From: Syntrophobacter sp963666995
Lineage (GTDB): Bacteria > Desulfobacterota > Syntrophobacteria > Syntrophobacterales > Syntrophobacteraceae
Direction: 5' to 3'
Assembly (NCBI GenBank): GCA_963666995.1
Contig: OY762941.1
Coordinates: forward strand, 1,426,001 to 1,490,000
DNA: 64,000 bases
Below the pieces are notes generated by a model. The model did no database searches. It had not been told where the DNA came from and saw nothing but the letters and a program-made list of their open reading frames with translations. Position 1 is the first letter of the stretch. Every line of letters starts with the position of its first letter. Both the position numbers and the translations under genes were made by a program. This document shows positions 51,591 through 61,234 of the stretch, in pieces.

Positions 51591-53998
51591 AGCTTCCTGC
51601 CCAGGTCCAGGAAACAGGCGATCCACGCGTGAGCGTCTTCCGATCCGTGCTCGGCCCGCCACCGCCACTCCGGGAAAGCGGTGTGAAGCATCTCGAAATA
51701 GATATTCTGGACTTTCCACAGGTTCACCTCGAAAGGCAGCGCCCGGGCCACGTCGACAGCGGCCTCCAATTGCCGGAGATGATCGAGGTCCCCGGGCTCT
51801 TCAAGGCTCCTTTGAGCCAGCCGGTCGAGGGTTTGCTTCAGGGTATACGCCAGGCCAACGGAATCGAGGTCGATGTGCAGGGCCGCGGCATCTCTCAGGA
51901 AGTGTTGAATCTCGTCGGCAGACAAGTCGCCCTCTTCGAACGCATCCCGCAAATCAAGGTTCAGGACGAATGCGGCAGTGCAAGGGAAAGGCTTCGGCAG
52001 AGGAATACCCAGTTCGATGAGAAAATTCATCAAAGAAACGTGGTGTGTGTAGGTCTGGCGGTAAAGGATCCTGGTCCCCTCCATGGACGAATTCAATATC
52101 TGTTTCAAAACCCTGCGCTGTTCATCCCGGAAAAGCGATCGAAGGGAGTAGGTGGAAGCTCCGAAATGCCGGTCCATGCGCCGGATCGTCTCCGGGAAAT
52201 CTCCCGTAGCAAAGGAATCGGTTACCTCCTTCAACATGAGCAGGTAGTCTTCTTCGGTTTCAAATGAATGAACTCCCGCGGAAAGGTTTTGCTCTCCAAA
52301 ATGCAGGGCGCCAAAACCTACCGTTACCGCTTCCTGGGTAATTTCGGAGGAAATTCGAATGCGGCCCGCCGAGAGTTTTGCAATCCCGGCCTCCGAGAAA
52401 TGATGGTCCTCCCGATCGATGAAATAACAAAAAATCTTATCTGTCTTTGCGTATTCCTCAAAAAGGGAGCTTACCGCATAGTGTGCCCCGACCTTCATCA
52501 AATCGACCATGCCCGGTTTCACGAATTTCATATAGATTTGGCGGCCGTCCCGGTGTTCCGGGATATTGCTCTTCGCCTGCTCGAGCCGTTCCAGAAAAGG
52601 TTCTTCTATCTCAACGCCGCAGACCTCCTCGGCAAGCCCGACGGCACGTCCGGCATACTGGATGACCTGGACGGTTTCGAGACCTGAAAGCTCATCGAAG
52701 AACCAGCCGCAACTCGTGTACATCAACATGGCGCATCGTTGAAACCCAAGGAGCTTGAGAACCGTAACCTTCTCGGTTTGGTCCAGGTCCCGGGACGCGT
52801 GTTCCCTTATGAAGTCGTCCACGTTCTCCGGTGTGCGGTTGAGGATGATCCGGATGTAGTCGTCGCGGGCGGCCCAGGGATCCTTGAGGAGCCGGCCGGC
52901 ATGCTCTTCATACAAGGGGGCCAGAGTATCCCTCAGCCAGTCCAGGGAATCCCTGAGAGGGGTTCGCCACGCCTGGTTCCACCCCGAATGGCCGCCGCTG
53001 TTGCAGCCGCAGTCCTTCCACCATCTTTCGACCCCGTGAGCGCAACTCCACGAGGTATTTTCAAGGATTTTCACATCGAAGACAGGAGGGTGCCTTTCAA
53101 GAAATTCCCCGTAATTGGTAAGCTTCGCCTCGTTTTCCGATTCGATATGCTTCAGGGCATAGGCGAGGGCCATGTCTCCGTGCGGCTGGTGGTGCCCGTA
53201 GGTTTCCCCGTCCGTAGCGATATTCACGAGTTGAGGAAATGAACGTTCTTCGGAAAATGCATTCATGAGCCGTTGCGGGAGGTACTCTCCTCGTGCGAGC
53301 AGACGTTCGAAGGCTACCGCCCGGGAGATCGGACCATCATAGAAAAAGAGGACTATCTTCCTGCCCGAAGGCAGGTCCAGTTGGTAGGCCATGGTAGGAT
53401 CGACGTGCCCGCCGCTTACATCCGTCCAGGAATCTTCGCCGCGGGCACGAACCTCTTTAGCCTGGTAAGGGGACAGGATGGTGAAGCGGATCCCCAGCTC
53501 CGCCATAATATCCAGGGTCTCCAGGTCCACAGCGGTTTCAGGGAGCCACATCCCTTCCGGCAGGCGCCGGAACCGATGTTCGAAGTCCCGAATTCCCCAG
53601 AGCACCTGAGTGGTTTTGTCCTGCCGGTTCGCAAGGGGCATAATCATGTGATTGTATGCCTGGGCGAGGGCGGAGCCGTGCCCAGAGAAATTCTTCCGGC
53701 TCATCCGGTCGGCCGCCAAAATGGATTCGTAAACCTCCGGATCTTTCTCCGCGATCCAGCTCAGGAGCGTAGGTCCGAAATTGAAACTGATTTTAGCATA
53801 ATTGTTCGGAAGTTCGGTGATGCGACCATCCCCGTCGAGAATGCGGGAAATCGTGTTCGGCGCATAGCACTCGGCCAGGATCCTTTCATTCCAGTCATGG
53901 TAAGGATAGGCGGAATCCTGGACTTCAATGGCTTCGAGCCAGGGATTTTCTCTCGGGGGTTGGTAAAAGTGACCGTGAATGCAAATGTATTTCTCCAT
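51566..53998 (-). CDS. Glycoside hydrolase family 57 protein with DUF3536-like C-terminus
   Basis: The product is an 810-residue GH57 protein acting on alpha-glucans. It begins with the family motif ICIHGHFYQPPRENPWLEAI. The catalytic-domain segments GMWLPETAVDLETLDIMAE (nucleophile region) and ILSPYQAKEV are present, and GETYGHHQPHGDMALAY follows. The second half, with MLMYTSCGWFFDELSGLET, resembles the DUF3536 module. Its ATG overlaps the treZ stop by one base (TGATG), so translation is probably coupled. The reaction (amylase, 4-alpha-glucanotransferase or branching) is not resolved. Confidence 0.88.
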   Translation of the reverse strand: MEKYICIHGHFYQPPRENPWLEAIEVQDSAYPYHDWNERILAECYAPNTISRILDGDGRITELPNNYAKISFNFGPTLLSWIAEKDPEVYESILAADRMSRKNFSGHGSALAQAYNHMIMPLANRQDKTTQVLWGIRDFEHRFRRLPEGMWLPETAVDLETLDIMAELGIRFTILSPYQAKEVRARGEDSWTDVSGGHVDPTMAYQLDLPSGRKIVLFFYDGPISRAVAFERLLARGEYLPQRLMNAFSEERSFPQLVNIATDGETYGHHQPHGDMALAYALKHIESENEAKLTNYGEFLERHPPVFDVKILENTSWSCAHGVERWWKDCGCNSGGHSGWNQAWRTPLRDSLDWLRDTLAPLYEEHAGRLLKDPWAARDDYIRIILNRTPENVDDFIREHASRDLDQTEKVTVLKLLGFQRCAMLMYTSCGWFFDELSGLETVQVIQYAGRAVGLAEEVCGVEIEEPFLERLEQAKSNIPEHRDGRQIYMKFVKPGMVDLMKVGAHYAVSSLFEEYAKTDKIFCYFIDREDHHFSEAGIAKLSAGRIRISSEITQEAVTVGFGALHFGEQNLSAGVHSFETEEDYLLMLKEVTDSFATGDFPETIRRMDRHFGASTYSLRSLFRDEQRRVLKQILNSSMEGTRILYRQTYTHHVSLMNFLIELGIPLPKPFPCTAAFVLNLDLRDAFEEGDLSADEIQHFLRDAAALHIDLDSVGLAYTLKQTLDRLAQRSLEEPGDLDHLRQLEAAVDVARALPFEVNLWKVQNIYFEMLHTAFPEWRWRAEHGSEDAHAWIACFLDLGRKLSVHVDYT

Positions 53999-55833
53999 CA
54001 AGCATCCTCCCGATGGACAAAGAGTGCAAATGAATGGGGCGTTAACGAAAAAGTGGTTTCTTCGGATCCGGAAATGACGGAAGGAACCCGGCTGCCTGGG
54101 CCGGCCCATCGTTCTTCCGCTGAATCCATTTGTTTCAGCCATGTGCCTGACGGCCACGGAAGGATTACGGTAGTTTCGGTTTGGCTGAAGTGGAATAGCG
54201 TAAGGGCCTCCTGCCCACCACCTGCAAGGCGGATGAGCAATACCCCCTCCAATTCATAACTTAAGATTTCTTTCATGCCGCTCAAGATTACGAACTGTCT
54301 GCGGAGTCGGAATAATTCACGATAAAAGTTCAGAAGCACCCGGTGCCTGCCGCCCGCCTTGAGACCGTGTTCGAGTTTGGAGCGAATGAACGTCTCTTCC
54401 GACTGCGGATCGGGCGGCTCGCCAGTCCGGCGGAAATCGGCAAATTCATCCGCCCTCCCCTTTCGCACCGCCGCGATGAGATCCGGGTCGGAATGGCTCA
54501 CGAAGTATTGAAAGGGCGCGGTCTCACCGTACTCCTCGCCCATAAAGAGGAGCGGAATAAAGGGAGCCAGGATGGTCGCTCCCGCAGCCAGTTTCAATGC
54601 CTCAAAGGAGACCATGCGGGACAGCCGGTCCCCCTGGAAACGGTTTCCCGTCTGGTCGTGGTTCTGGGCAAAAATCACGAAATGTTCGGGTGAAATGTCG
54701 CGCGAAGGCGACCCCTGCCTGCGGCGGCGATAGAGGGAATACTCTCCCGAATAGACAAACCCCTCGCGAAAGGCCTTGGCGAGTTGATCGATGCGCCCGA
54801 AATCCTGGTAATAGCCGGTTTGCTCACCGGTCAGCACGGCATGCAGGGCATGGTGGAAGTCGTCGTTCCAGTGAGCGTCCAGATCATAGCCCCCCATCTC
54901 CCGGGAGCGGATCAGCCGCCGGTCGTTGAGATCGCTTTCGGCCATGAGGTAAACGGCCCGGCTGAGCCGCCTCGCCTCGCGATGGACGGCTTCGGAAAGT
55001 TCCGCCAGGAAGGGGCAGGGAGACCGGTCCACAATGGCATGAAGCGCATCGAGCCGCAGTGCATCGATATGGAATTCTCTCACCCAGTAGAGGGCGTTTT
55101 CTATGAAATAGCGCCTCACTTCATCACTGTCGGGGCCGTCAAAGTTGATGGCCGGGCCCCAGGGAGTCCGGTAGCGGTCCGTGAAATAGCGTCCGAAATC
55201 CGCGAGGTAATTCCCCTCCGGCCCGAGATGGTTGTAGACGACGTCCAGAACAACGGCCAACCCCTTCTCGTGGCACGCATTGACCAACCGTTTGAGTCCA
55301 TCGGGACCGCCATAGGTATTCTGCACCGCGAAAGGATAGGTCCCGTCGTATCCCCAGTTGCGGTTTCCCGGAAACTGCGCGACGGGCATGAGTTCGATGG
55401 CCGTGACGCCAAGGTCCCGGAGTTCGTCCAGGTGGGGAATTACGGCATCGAAGGTCCCTTCCGGCGTATAGGTGCCCGTGTGGATTTCGTAGATTGTGTA
55501 GTGCGGCAGAAACGGGCCGCGCCAGGAGTGGTCCGTCCAGGGGAAATGTGTATCGATCACCCGGGAAGGACCGTGAACGCCCTGAGGCTGAGACCGTGAA
55601 GCCGGGTCGGGACGGTTTTCGTCGCCGTCTATTCTGTAATAGTAAAGAGTCCCGGGCCCTACCCCATCCAGGGTTGCATGAAAATACCCTTTCTCCCCCC
55701 TGGTGAGAGGCTCAAGCCGCTCGCTCGGGGCGACAACGTGCACCTCAACGGCGCCCGCAAGGGGCGCCCAGACCAGGAAGCCGCATCGGGAATCTTCCCG
55801 GGGGATAGCGCCAAGGGTAACGGGAGAACTCAC
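53998..55833 (-). CDS. treZ: Malto-oligosyltrehalose trehalohydrolase
   Basis: The product is a 611-residue GH13 enzyme that releases trehalose from maltooligosyltrehalose. An N-terminal CBM48-type domain (CGFLVWAPLAGAVEVHVV) is followed by the barrel with IYEIHTGTYTPEGTFDAVI, VVLDVVYNHLGPEGNYL, IDALRLDALHAIVDRS (nucleophile Asp) and LMAESDLNDRRLI (acid Glu). The GTG start at 55833 follows GGAGG and yields the normal N-terminus; the frame extends to 56025 through the intergenic repeat, which I reject as coding. Confidence 0.93.
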   Translation of the reverse strand: MSSPVTLGAIPREDSRCGFLVWAPLAGAVEVHVVAPSERLEPLTRGEKGYFHATLDGVGPGTLYYYRIDGDENRPDPASRSQPQGVHGPSRVIDTHFPWTDHSWRGPFLPHYTIYEIHTGTYTPEGTFDAVIPHLDELRDLGVTAIELMPVAQFPGNRNWGYDGTYPFAVQNTYGGPDGLKRLVNACHEKGLAVVLDVVYNHLGPEGNYLADFGRYFTDRYRTPWGPAINFDGPDSDEVRRYFIENALYWVREFHIDALRLDALHAIVDRSPCPFLAELSEAVHREARRLSRAVYLMAESDLNDRRLIRSREMGGYDLDAHWNDDFHHALHAVLTGEQTGYYQDFGRIDQLAKAFREGFVYSGEYSLYRRRRQGSPSRDISPEHFVIFAQNHDQTGNRFQGDRLSRMVSFEALKLAAGATILAPFIPLLFMGEEYGETAPFQYFVSHSDPDLIAAVRKGRADEFADFRRTGEPPDPQSEETFIRSKLEHGLKAGGRHRVLLNFYRELFRLRRQFVILSGMKEILSYELEGVLLIRLAGGGQEALTLFHFSQTETTVILPWPSGTWLKQMDSAEERWAGPGSRVPSVISGSEETTFSLTPHSFALFVHREDA

Positions 55834-55884
55834 GGCAGGCCTCCAGGGTTGTGGGGAGTTGGGGCAGACATTTTGTGCATTACG

Positions 55885-55960
55885 CCACTCGTTTCTGCAA
55901 AATGAAGCAGCAGTGCAGTGTAGGGTGGGCAACGCTTCGCTTTTGCCCACCCTACAGACT
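55885..55960. repeat. GTAGGGTGGGC palindromic repeat upstream of treZ
   Basis: GTGTAGGGTGGGCAA and TTGCCCACCCTACAG are near-perfect inverted arms around CGCTTCGCTT (55917-55956). The left flank also matches (inverted) the repeat upstream of treY. It is REP-like. Confidence 0.65.
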
Positions 55961-56065
55961 GGACCCCGGCTTTCTGGGGTGACGTTTCCGGACAAACGGT
56001 CATCTTTCACCGGGATATCGTGCACTTGATCAGGCCGTGCGGTTCTCCGGGAAAAACCGCGGCTG

Positions 56066-57289
56066 TTACAGCTCGATTGTCCGGCTTTGAGGGTTTTCGC
56101 TGAGAATCATCAAAGTCAGGTAGTCCCTCACATTGCGGGTCATGAGAAAATGGTTGCGAACAAATTCTCTGGCCATCTGGCCCATGCGGCGGGCCATTTC
56201 CGGGTGATGTAGCAGGTAGCGGATTCGAAAGGCGCAGCCTTCCGGCGAGTGAACGAGAAAGCCCGTGTAATAATCCCGCAGTTGCAGCACGATTCCTCCC
56301 GCCGCGCCACCGATCACCGGTTTTCCCTTCCACATGGCCTCGGTGACCGTCAGGCCAAAGCCCTCGCGAGTGGATTTTTGCACGATGATATCCGCAGCAC
56401 GCTGGAGTGCGTTGATTTCATGGTGGCTCTCCGGCGGCAGCAGCAGGAGCTGGATATCCGGCTCTCCATGGGCCGCTTGCTGGACTTCGGCAAAGATGCG
56501 AGGCCCTTCCGGATCGTCGGTCGCCTCTCCTCCGACCAGCAGCAGCTTGCAGGGGACGTGAGGCCGAACCATGCGAAACGCCTGAATCACCCCCACCGGA
56601 TCTTTGAAGGAATCGAACCGGGAGACTTGCAGGATTATCGGCTTGTCCCTTTCGACCCCCAACCGGTCCAGGACCGCTTGAATCTCTTCAGGCGTAAGCT
56701 CACGGTTCTTTGCACTCAGGGGATCGATTGAAGGGTGGATCACGTATTGTGGATGGCGCAGGTTCTGCGCAAAATTCGGCATGGAAAAAATGGAAGCGTC
56801 GTATTGACTGACCGCATCGCGCAAAAACCTCCACACGCGGCGGTTGGGCCGGGATACGTCGATATGGCACCGCCAGATCCAATGCGCGGCCTGGGATCGG
56901 GCATGTTCGATCAAAAAGGCGGGCTGGGGATCGTTCACCACCACAAAATCGGCTTGCAGATTCAGCCTGTCGGCATTCTTGCGAGTGATCTCCAGGAAGT
57001 GATTCAACATCGCCGGGGTGACATTCACCTTGAAACCCTGCAGGGCGTTGTGCATTGCCTTCGTGACCTCGAAGAACCCCTGGTCCCCCTCGATCACCTC
57101 CCAGCGGGTGTCGATTCCCAGCTCATTCCAGATCGGAACGATCCGCTGAAGCAATTCCGCTACCCCGCCTCCCATTCGGGTCGAATTGACATGGACGAGC
57201 TTCCGCCGGCCCAGACGTTCGGCAAGGCGGAACAATTGATCGACGACTCCCGAGCCTGCATACGGCTCAAATTCTTTCAGCCCAGCCAT
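56066..57289 (-). CDS. treT: Trehalose synthase, glycosyltransferring (TreT-type GT4)
   Basis: The product is a 407-residue GT-B glycosyltransferase that joins NDP-glucose and glucose to trehalose. N-terminal HVNSTRMGGGVAELLQRIVP and the trehalose-synthase-like DFVVVNDPQPAFLIEH are diagnostic. The GT4 motif is VQKSTREGFGLTVTEAMWKGKPVIGG, with the EX7E Glu residues. It lies upstream of treZ and overlaps the preceding gene by 23 bp, implying coupled translation. Confidence 0.92.
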   Translation of the reverse strand: MAGLKEFEPYAGSGVVDQLFRLAERLGRRKLVHVNSTRMGGGVAELLQRIVPIWNELGIDTRWEVIEGDQGFFEVTKAMHNALQGFKVNVTPAMLNHFLEITRKNADRLNLQADFVVVNDPQPAFLIEHARSQAAHWIWRCHIDVSRPNRRVWRFLRDAVSQYDASIFSMPNFAQNLRHPQYVIHPSIDPLSAKNRELTPEEIQAVLDRLGVERDKPIILQVSRFDSFKDPVGVIQAFRMVRPHVPCKLLLVGGEATDDPEGPRIFAEVQQAAHGEPDIQLLLLPPESHHEINALQRAADIIVQKSTREGFGLTVTEAMWKGKPVIGGAAGGIVLQLRDYYTGFLVHSPEGCAFRIRYLLHHPEMARRMGQMAREFVRNHFLMTRNVRDYLTLMILSENPQSRTIEL

Positions 57290-57974
57290 GAGATTTCCCC
57301 AGATATTGATTCAGGATGTCCATAACGGCATCGCGGATTTCCTCAAGCGCGTAAAACCAGACATCGATGCCCTGGATTGCCGAGACCAACTCCGGCAGAT
57401 CGTAGCTGGAGCCGATCCAGTTGGAAAAGTCGTCTCCCTTGCTCGACCTCAATCGCCAGCGCGCGTCCAGGAAATGGTAGTGTATCGAATCCAACCCTGC
57501 TTTTTCGAGGGCCGGGCCGAACTCGGCAAGAGTCCGGGCAACGATTTGCGAGGGGAGCACTACGGTCGATTCCTCGCAGAAATAGAACTCGAACCCGGGG
57601 CTCACCATGCGCATGTAAGGGAGATCCCACATGTACTCTTCCAGGAGGTCAACCAGCGCTTCGCGCATCTGGTCCATATCTCCATAGATGAAGGGATCGA
57701 TGGAGCTGAGTTTTTCCGCCAGCGTGCTGTCCTGCAGGGCGGTGGCGGCCCAGGCCGCGAAGTCGTTGGGATACTCGACGACCTGGTGGACGATGGCCAG
57801 GCGGGATTGCCAGAGGTGGTACCGGAGCACGGATTCTTCAGCGTCCCGCAGAGTCTGTGTCAGTTCGCGAAGGTTTGCGGCTGTCTTGCCGGTGGGCATC
57901 GGCATGACCAGGCATTCCATAAACCGGAAAGGACTCGCGGCAGGTTCGTTTGGATCGACCGTCACGATTTTCAA
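57267..57974 (-). CDS. DUF5752-like protein linked to treT
   Basis: The product is a 235-residue soluble, mostly helical protein. I recognise it as DUF5752-like by segments such as TQTLRDAEESVLRYHLWQSR and DLLEEYMWDLPYM, and by its fusion-like position before treT. Its start is ATG 57974 after GGAGG. No catalytic motif is evident. The 23-bp overlap with treT suggests a direct role with the glycosyltransferase, such as regulation or assembly. Confidence 0.65.
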   Translation of the reverse strand: MKIVTVDPNEPAASPFRFMECLVMPMPTGKTAANLRELTQTLRDAEESVLRYHLWQSRLAIVHQVVEYPNDFAAWAATALQDSTLAEKLSSIDPFIYGDMDQMREALVDLLEEYMWDLPYMRMVSPGFEFYFCEESTVVLPSQIVARTLAEFGPALEKAGLDSIHYHFLDARWRLRSSKGDDFSNWIGSSYDLPELVSAIQGIDVWFYALEEIRDAVMDILNQYLGKSHGWAERI

Positions 57975-58466
57975 CCTCCTTATACGGATATTTTGAGAAC
58001 ATTCGGGAGATCGGCTTCACAGGAAAGCCTGCAAAGGCGGTATGCAGGAACGCTCGCATCGGGTGTCGGAATCCACTCTTCGAAGTCGGCCGAGTCTCCG
58101 TTCATCCCTAGAAGCTAATGAGCAGCGGCTGGAATACAAGGTGTCTCCGGCAGGGAAGGTCGTTAAAAAAAAACTCCCCGGCAACCCTCCAGAGAAAAAT
58201 CGGGGACGGAGTAGAGAGGAGGCAAACCGCCTGCCCTCTACTCTGACCTGCAAATGAGCGCACGGCTCGGCCGTGCGTTTGAGACATGCAGAACACATCC
58301 GTTAACCTGTTGATGTCGATCTGCATTTTCCATAAGGGCAAGCAATGCTGAATTTATTGAATCGAGCCCGCCAGGCATGTAACATAGGGGTAGCCCGAAT
58401 GCCTGATATCCGGGCTGTCCGCCGGCCGGCGGACCAGGCCACACAGCAAACCAGAGGGGGAATTCT
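57975..58466. other. Intergenic region between the trehalose operon and the TPP-enzyme gene
   Basis: These 492 bp have no gene-like frame. A hairpin GAGTAGAG/CTCTACTC with an inner AGGC/GCCT stem lies near 58209-58243. A dispersed repeat is found at 58348-58420. Divergent promoters are expected, but none is clear. Confidence 0.45.
58348..58420 (+). repeat. GCTGAATTTATTGAATC-type dispersed repeat, copy 1
   Basis: GCTGAATTTATTGAATCGAG leads a block closely matching 61447-61520 over about 50 bp, including ATGTAAcATAGgGG and a CCCGG-rich tail with local palindromes. Confidence 0.65.
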
Positions 58467-60020
58467 ATGGGCACAGGCGCACTTAGCCTACTCAACACAG
58501 CTCTTCGCGCAGGCGTGGAGGTGTGCTTTGCAAATCCCGGTACCACTGAGATGCCCATTGTCGCGGCGCTCGACCGCGTACCCGGAATGCGTGTCGTACT
58601 CGGACTTTTCGAGGGTGTTTGCACCGGGGCCGCCGACGGGTGGGCACGTATGACGAGACGGCCTGCCGCCACGCTGCTCCACCTCGGGCCCGGTCTTGCC
58701 AACGGCCTCGCAAACCTGCACAACGCGCGGCGTGCGCGCACTCCCGTCGTCAACTGGATCGGCGAACACGCCACCCGGCACCTTGCGTTCGATGCACCGC
58801 TCACTTCGGACATCGCGGCGCTCGCCGGCAGCGTGGGCTGGACGCGCACGGTAAAATCCGCACACGAAATGGCGGAGGCGAGTCTTGCCGCGGTCGAAGC
58901 CGCACTCGGACTGCCGGGGCGCGTGGCCTCGCTGATCATTCCTGCCGACTGCCAGTGGGAACCGGGGCCTGAGCCACTCTCGGCGACCCCGTCTCGCGTG
59001 CTGCGCGAGATCCCGAGTGGGGCGCCCGTAGAGGCGGCGCGCCTGCTGCGCCGGGGTCGAGGCGGCATCCTCCTCGGCGATAATGCGCTTACCGCGCGCG
59101 GCCTGCGCGCCGCCGCGCGGGTGGCGGCCAAGACAGCCTGCACAGTGTGGGTCGAGACCTTCCCTGCATGCTGGGAATCCGGCCGTCACGTGCCTTTTTT
59201 CCCCGCTCTGCCCTATTTCCCGGAGCAGGCCGCGGAGGCGCTCGCAAACGTGACAAGCCTGGTGCTGGCGGGCGCGCGCGAGCCGGTCGCCTTCTTTGCC
59301 TATCCGGATCGGCCGTCGCGGTTCGTACCCGACGGCGCAACGCTTTACACGCTCGCGGACCCGGACGCGGGAGTCGATGCGGCACTGGCGCTCGAGGCAC
59401 TCGCGCAGGAACTGGATGCACCGGCGGGCATCACGCCGCCGCGGAGCATGCCGGCCTTCCAGCCGGGCGGCAAGCCCCTCACCCCCGACAGCTTGTGCCG
59501 CACGATGGCGGCGTTTGCGCCTGAGAACTCGATTGTCGTGAACGAAGCGGCCACTACCGGTTTAGCCTGGAACGCAGTGTACGCTTCCAATGCAGCGCCG
59601 CACACCCTGTTCTTTCTCACGGGCGGCGCGATCGGCCAGGGCTTGCCCAATGCGCTGGGCGCCGCGCTCGCATGCCCGGACCGGCGCGTCATTGCGTTCC
59701 AGGCCGACGGAAGCGGTCTGTACACGCTGCAGGCGTTCTGGTCAATGGCGCGCGAGAGCACGGACGTGACGGTCGTGGTGTGCGCGAATCGCCGCTACCG
59801 CATCCTGCAGGCCGAGCTTGCGCGAGCCGGCATTACAGAACCCGGACCAAAGGCCCAGTCGTTGACCGATCTCACGCGACCGGCGATCGACTGGGCTGCG
59901 CTGGCGAAGGGGTTCGGCGTGCCAGCCCGCAGCGTGCGCACCGATGACGAACTTGCCGATGCGCTCATGCGCTCGTTTGCAGAGCGCGGTCCCAGCCTGA
60001 TCGAGGCGGTGCTCGCGTGA
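58467..60020 (+). CDS. TPP-dependent enzyme of the acetolactate synthase/benzoylformate decarboxylase superfamily
   Basis: The product has 517 residues. The Pyr domain has CFANPGTTEMPIVAALDRV and GLFEGVCTGAADGWARMTRR with the Glu that activates TPP. The PP domain has TGGAIGQGLPNALGAALACP and the TPP motif beginning QADGSGLYTLQAFWSMA and closing at VCANRRYRIL. The GDG motif reads ADG, a mild variant. The central FAD/substrate domain is short. By eye its coding sequence is more GC-rich than the neighbours, with many GCG/CGC codons, hinting at transfer. It could be a 2-oxoacid decarboxylase; no ilvN partner follows. ATG 58467 follows AGAGGGGG. Confidence 0.85.
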   Translation: MGTGALSLLNTALRAGVEVCFANPGTTEMPIVAALDRVPGMRVVLGLFEGVCTGAADGWARMTRRPAATLLHLGPGLANGLANLHNARRARTPVVNWIGEHATRHLAFDAPLTSDIAALAGSVGWTRTVKSAHEMAEASLAAVEAALGLPGRVASLIIPADCQWEPGPEPLSATPSRVLREIPSGAPVEAARLLRRGRGGILLGDNALTARGLRAAARVAAKTACTVWVETFPACWESGRHVPFFPALPYFPEQAAEALANVTSLVLAGAREPVAFFAYPDRPSRFVPDGATLYTLADPDAGVDAALALEALAQELDAPAGITPPRSMPAFQPGGKPLTPDSLCRTMAAFAPENSIVVNEAATTGLAWNAVYASNAAPHTLFFLTGGAIGQGLPNALGAALACPDRRVIAFQADGSGLYTLQAFWSMARESTDVTVVVCANRRYRILQAELARAGITEPGPKAQSLTDLTRPAIDWAALAKGFGVPARSVRTDDELADALMRSFAERGPSLIEAVLA

Positions 60021-60478
60021 TGACTGCCGGGGTGATGCCCCATAACCAGGTGCACCGGACCGTCAAAATCGCAGCCCCTTCGGCTGACGATAGACCACCC
60101 GTATAGCAGGCCGCGGCATAGGCCGGGGAGAAGCCGCGCCTGCCTTCGGCGGCCGGTGTTCCGGATCGTTTGCCTGAAAGAGGGAAACTCGAAACATCTC
60201 TTCTCTATCGCGCGCGTTTTTCGAGATCCCGGATGATGCTAAAGCTATGACCTTCAATCAGTAACGCAGTTGCTGCGCGTCAGAATTTGCGAAAATGGTC
60301 AGATCTCACGATCCCCTGGGAGGATCACCCCGTATGATAAAGTCAGTAACTTCCGGACAGTGCAAAAGGGTTTTCGCTTCAGGGTAGGTTACGGGCAACC
60401 ACCCTGAGCCGGCTTGGGGACCATGAACCTTCTCATTTGATCCCCGGTGACTTCCTCCACACCGGACGGTCTCATTGA
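60021..60478. other. Convergent intergenic region
   Basis: These 458 bp lie between two convergent genes. One notable hairpin is CAGGGT(A)GGTT (60380-60390) / AACCACCCTG (60397-60406), without a T-run on either strand. No gene-like frame was found. Confidence 0.4.
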
Positions 60479-61234
60479 TTACTGTTTTCCTGCCTGGGAA
60501 AAAACATCCATGCTCTTCAGGATTGCGGAGACAATTCTGTTCTTGTAGGCGTCATCCTCGAGCAGCTTCTCTTCCGCTCTATTGACGATTATGCCGCATT
60601 CCAGCAAGACCGCCGGCATCTTCGCGTTCCTTAGCACAGCTAAACCATCATACCTGAACACACCAAGCTGCGCGTCGATAACCGCCTTCCCCTCCCCCTT
60701 TATCATCTCGGCATGATGTTGCGAAGGGGAGAAACCGTACCCCACCAGAGCGGATCCAAGGAGTTTGGCGAACCGGAGACTTCTCCCTCGGTCGTTATTT
60801 TTCTCTGAATAGAAAATCGCGAATCCATGGAATCGATCACAGTAAAACAGGTTCTTTCCATTATAGACCCAGGGGGTCAGATAATCCGGCAGAACCGAGT
60901 CGTGGTGAATCGATATGAGCAGGTCCGCCCCCATCGCTTCGGCAGCCTTGGCCCTGTCTTCCAGGGTCATGTCGCCTTCGCCTTCATTGATGATTGACAA
61001 CCTCTTCCGGCTGTCTCGGGGCACCCTGGAGAGCAGCAGCCTCGCCAGAGATTCATTGAAATCGTACTCACCGATCCCCGTTGCACTGGTTGCACCCAAG
61101 TTGGCCTTCGAATGCCCGACATCTATCGCCACCAAAAACTGCTTGGCCGATACCGAATTTGCAGCCGGAAGCGACAAAAGGAGTGTCGCAAAGCAGAGCA
61201 GACATAACCGGGAAAATCCACTTCCTTTCATCAC
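60479..61234 (-). CDS. Secreted N-acetylmuramoyl-L-alanine amidase (amidase_3 type)
   Basis: The product has 251 residues. A signal peptide (RLCLLCFATLLLSLPAA, cut near SVSA) is followed by a zinc amidase domain. Zn ligands are visible as His41 in VAIDVGHSKANLG, a Glu in GIGEYDFNESLARLLL and His in DLLISIHHDSVLPDY. VLLECGIIVNRAEEKLL supplies the catalytic Glu. It would cleave the lactyl amide bond of peptidoglycan in the periplasm. No LysM or SH3 domain is present. Confidence 0.9.
   Translation of the reverse strand: MMKGSGFSRLCLLCFATLLLSLPAANSVSAKQFLVAIDVGHSKANLGATSATGIGEYDFNESLARLLLSRVPRDSRKRLSIINEGEGDMTLEDRAKAAEAMGADLLISIHHDSVLPDYLTPWVYNGKNLFYCDRFHGFAIFYSEKNNDRGRSLRFAKLLGSALVGYGFSPSQHHAEMIKGEGKAVIDAQLGVFRYDGLAVLRNAKMPAVLLECGIIVNRAEEKLLEDDAYKNRIVSAILKSMDVFSQAGKQ

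Noticed and set aside
55834..56025. N-terminal extension of treZ
   Set aside because: It would translate through a palindromic intergenic repeat, and a GTG with a GGAGG site gives the normal protein start at 55833.
60380..60406. Hairpin between convergent genes as a bidirectional terminator
   Set aside because: The stem is good, but no T-run follows on either strand.
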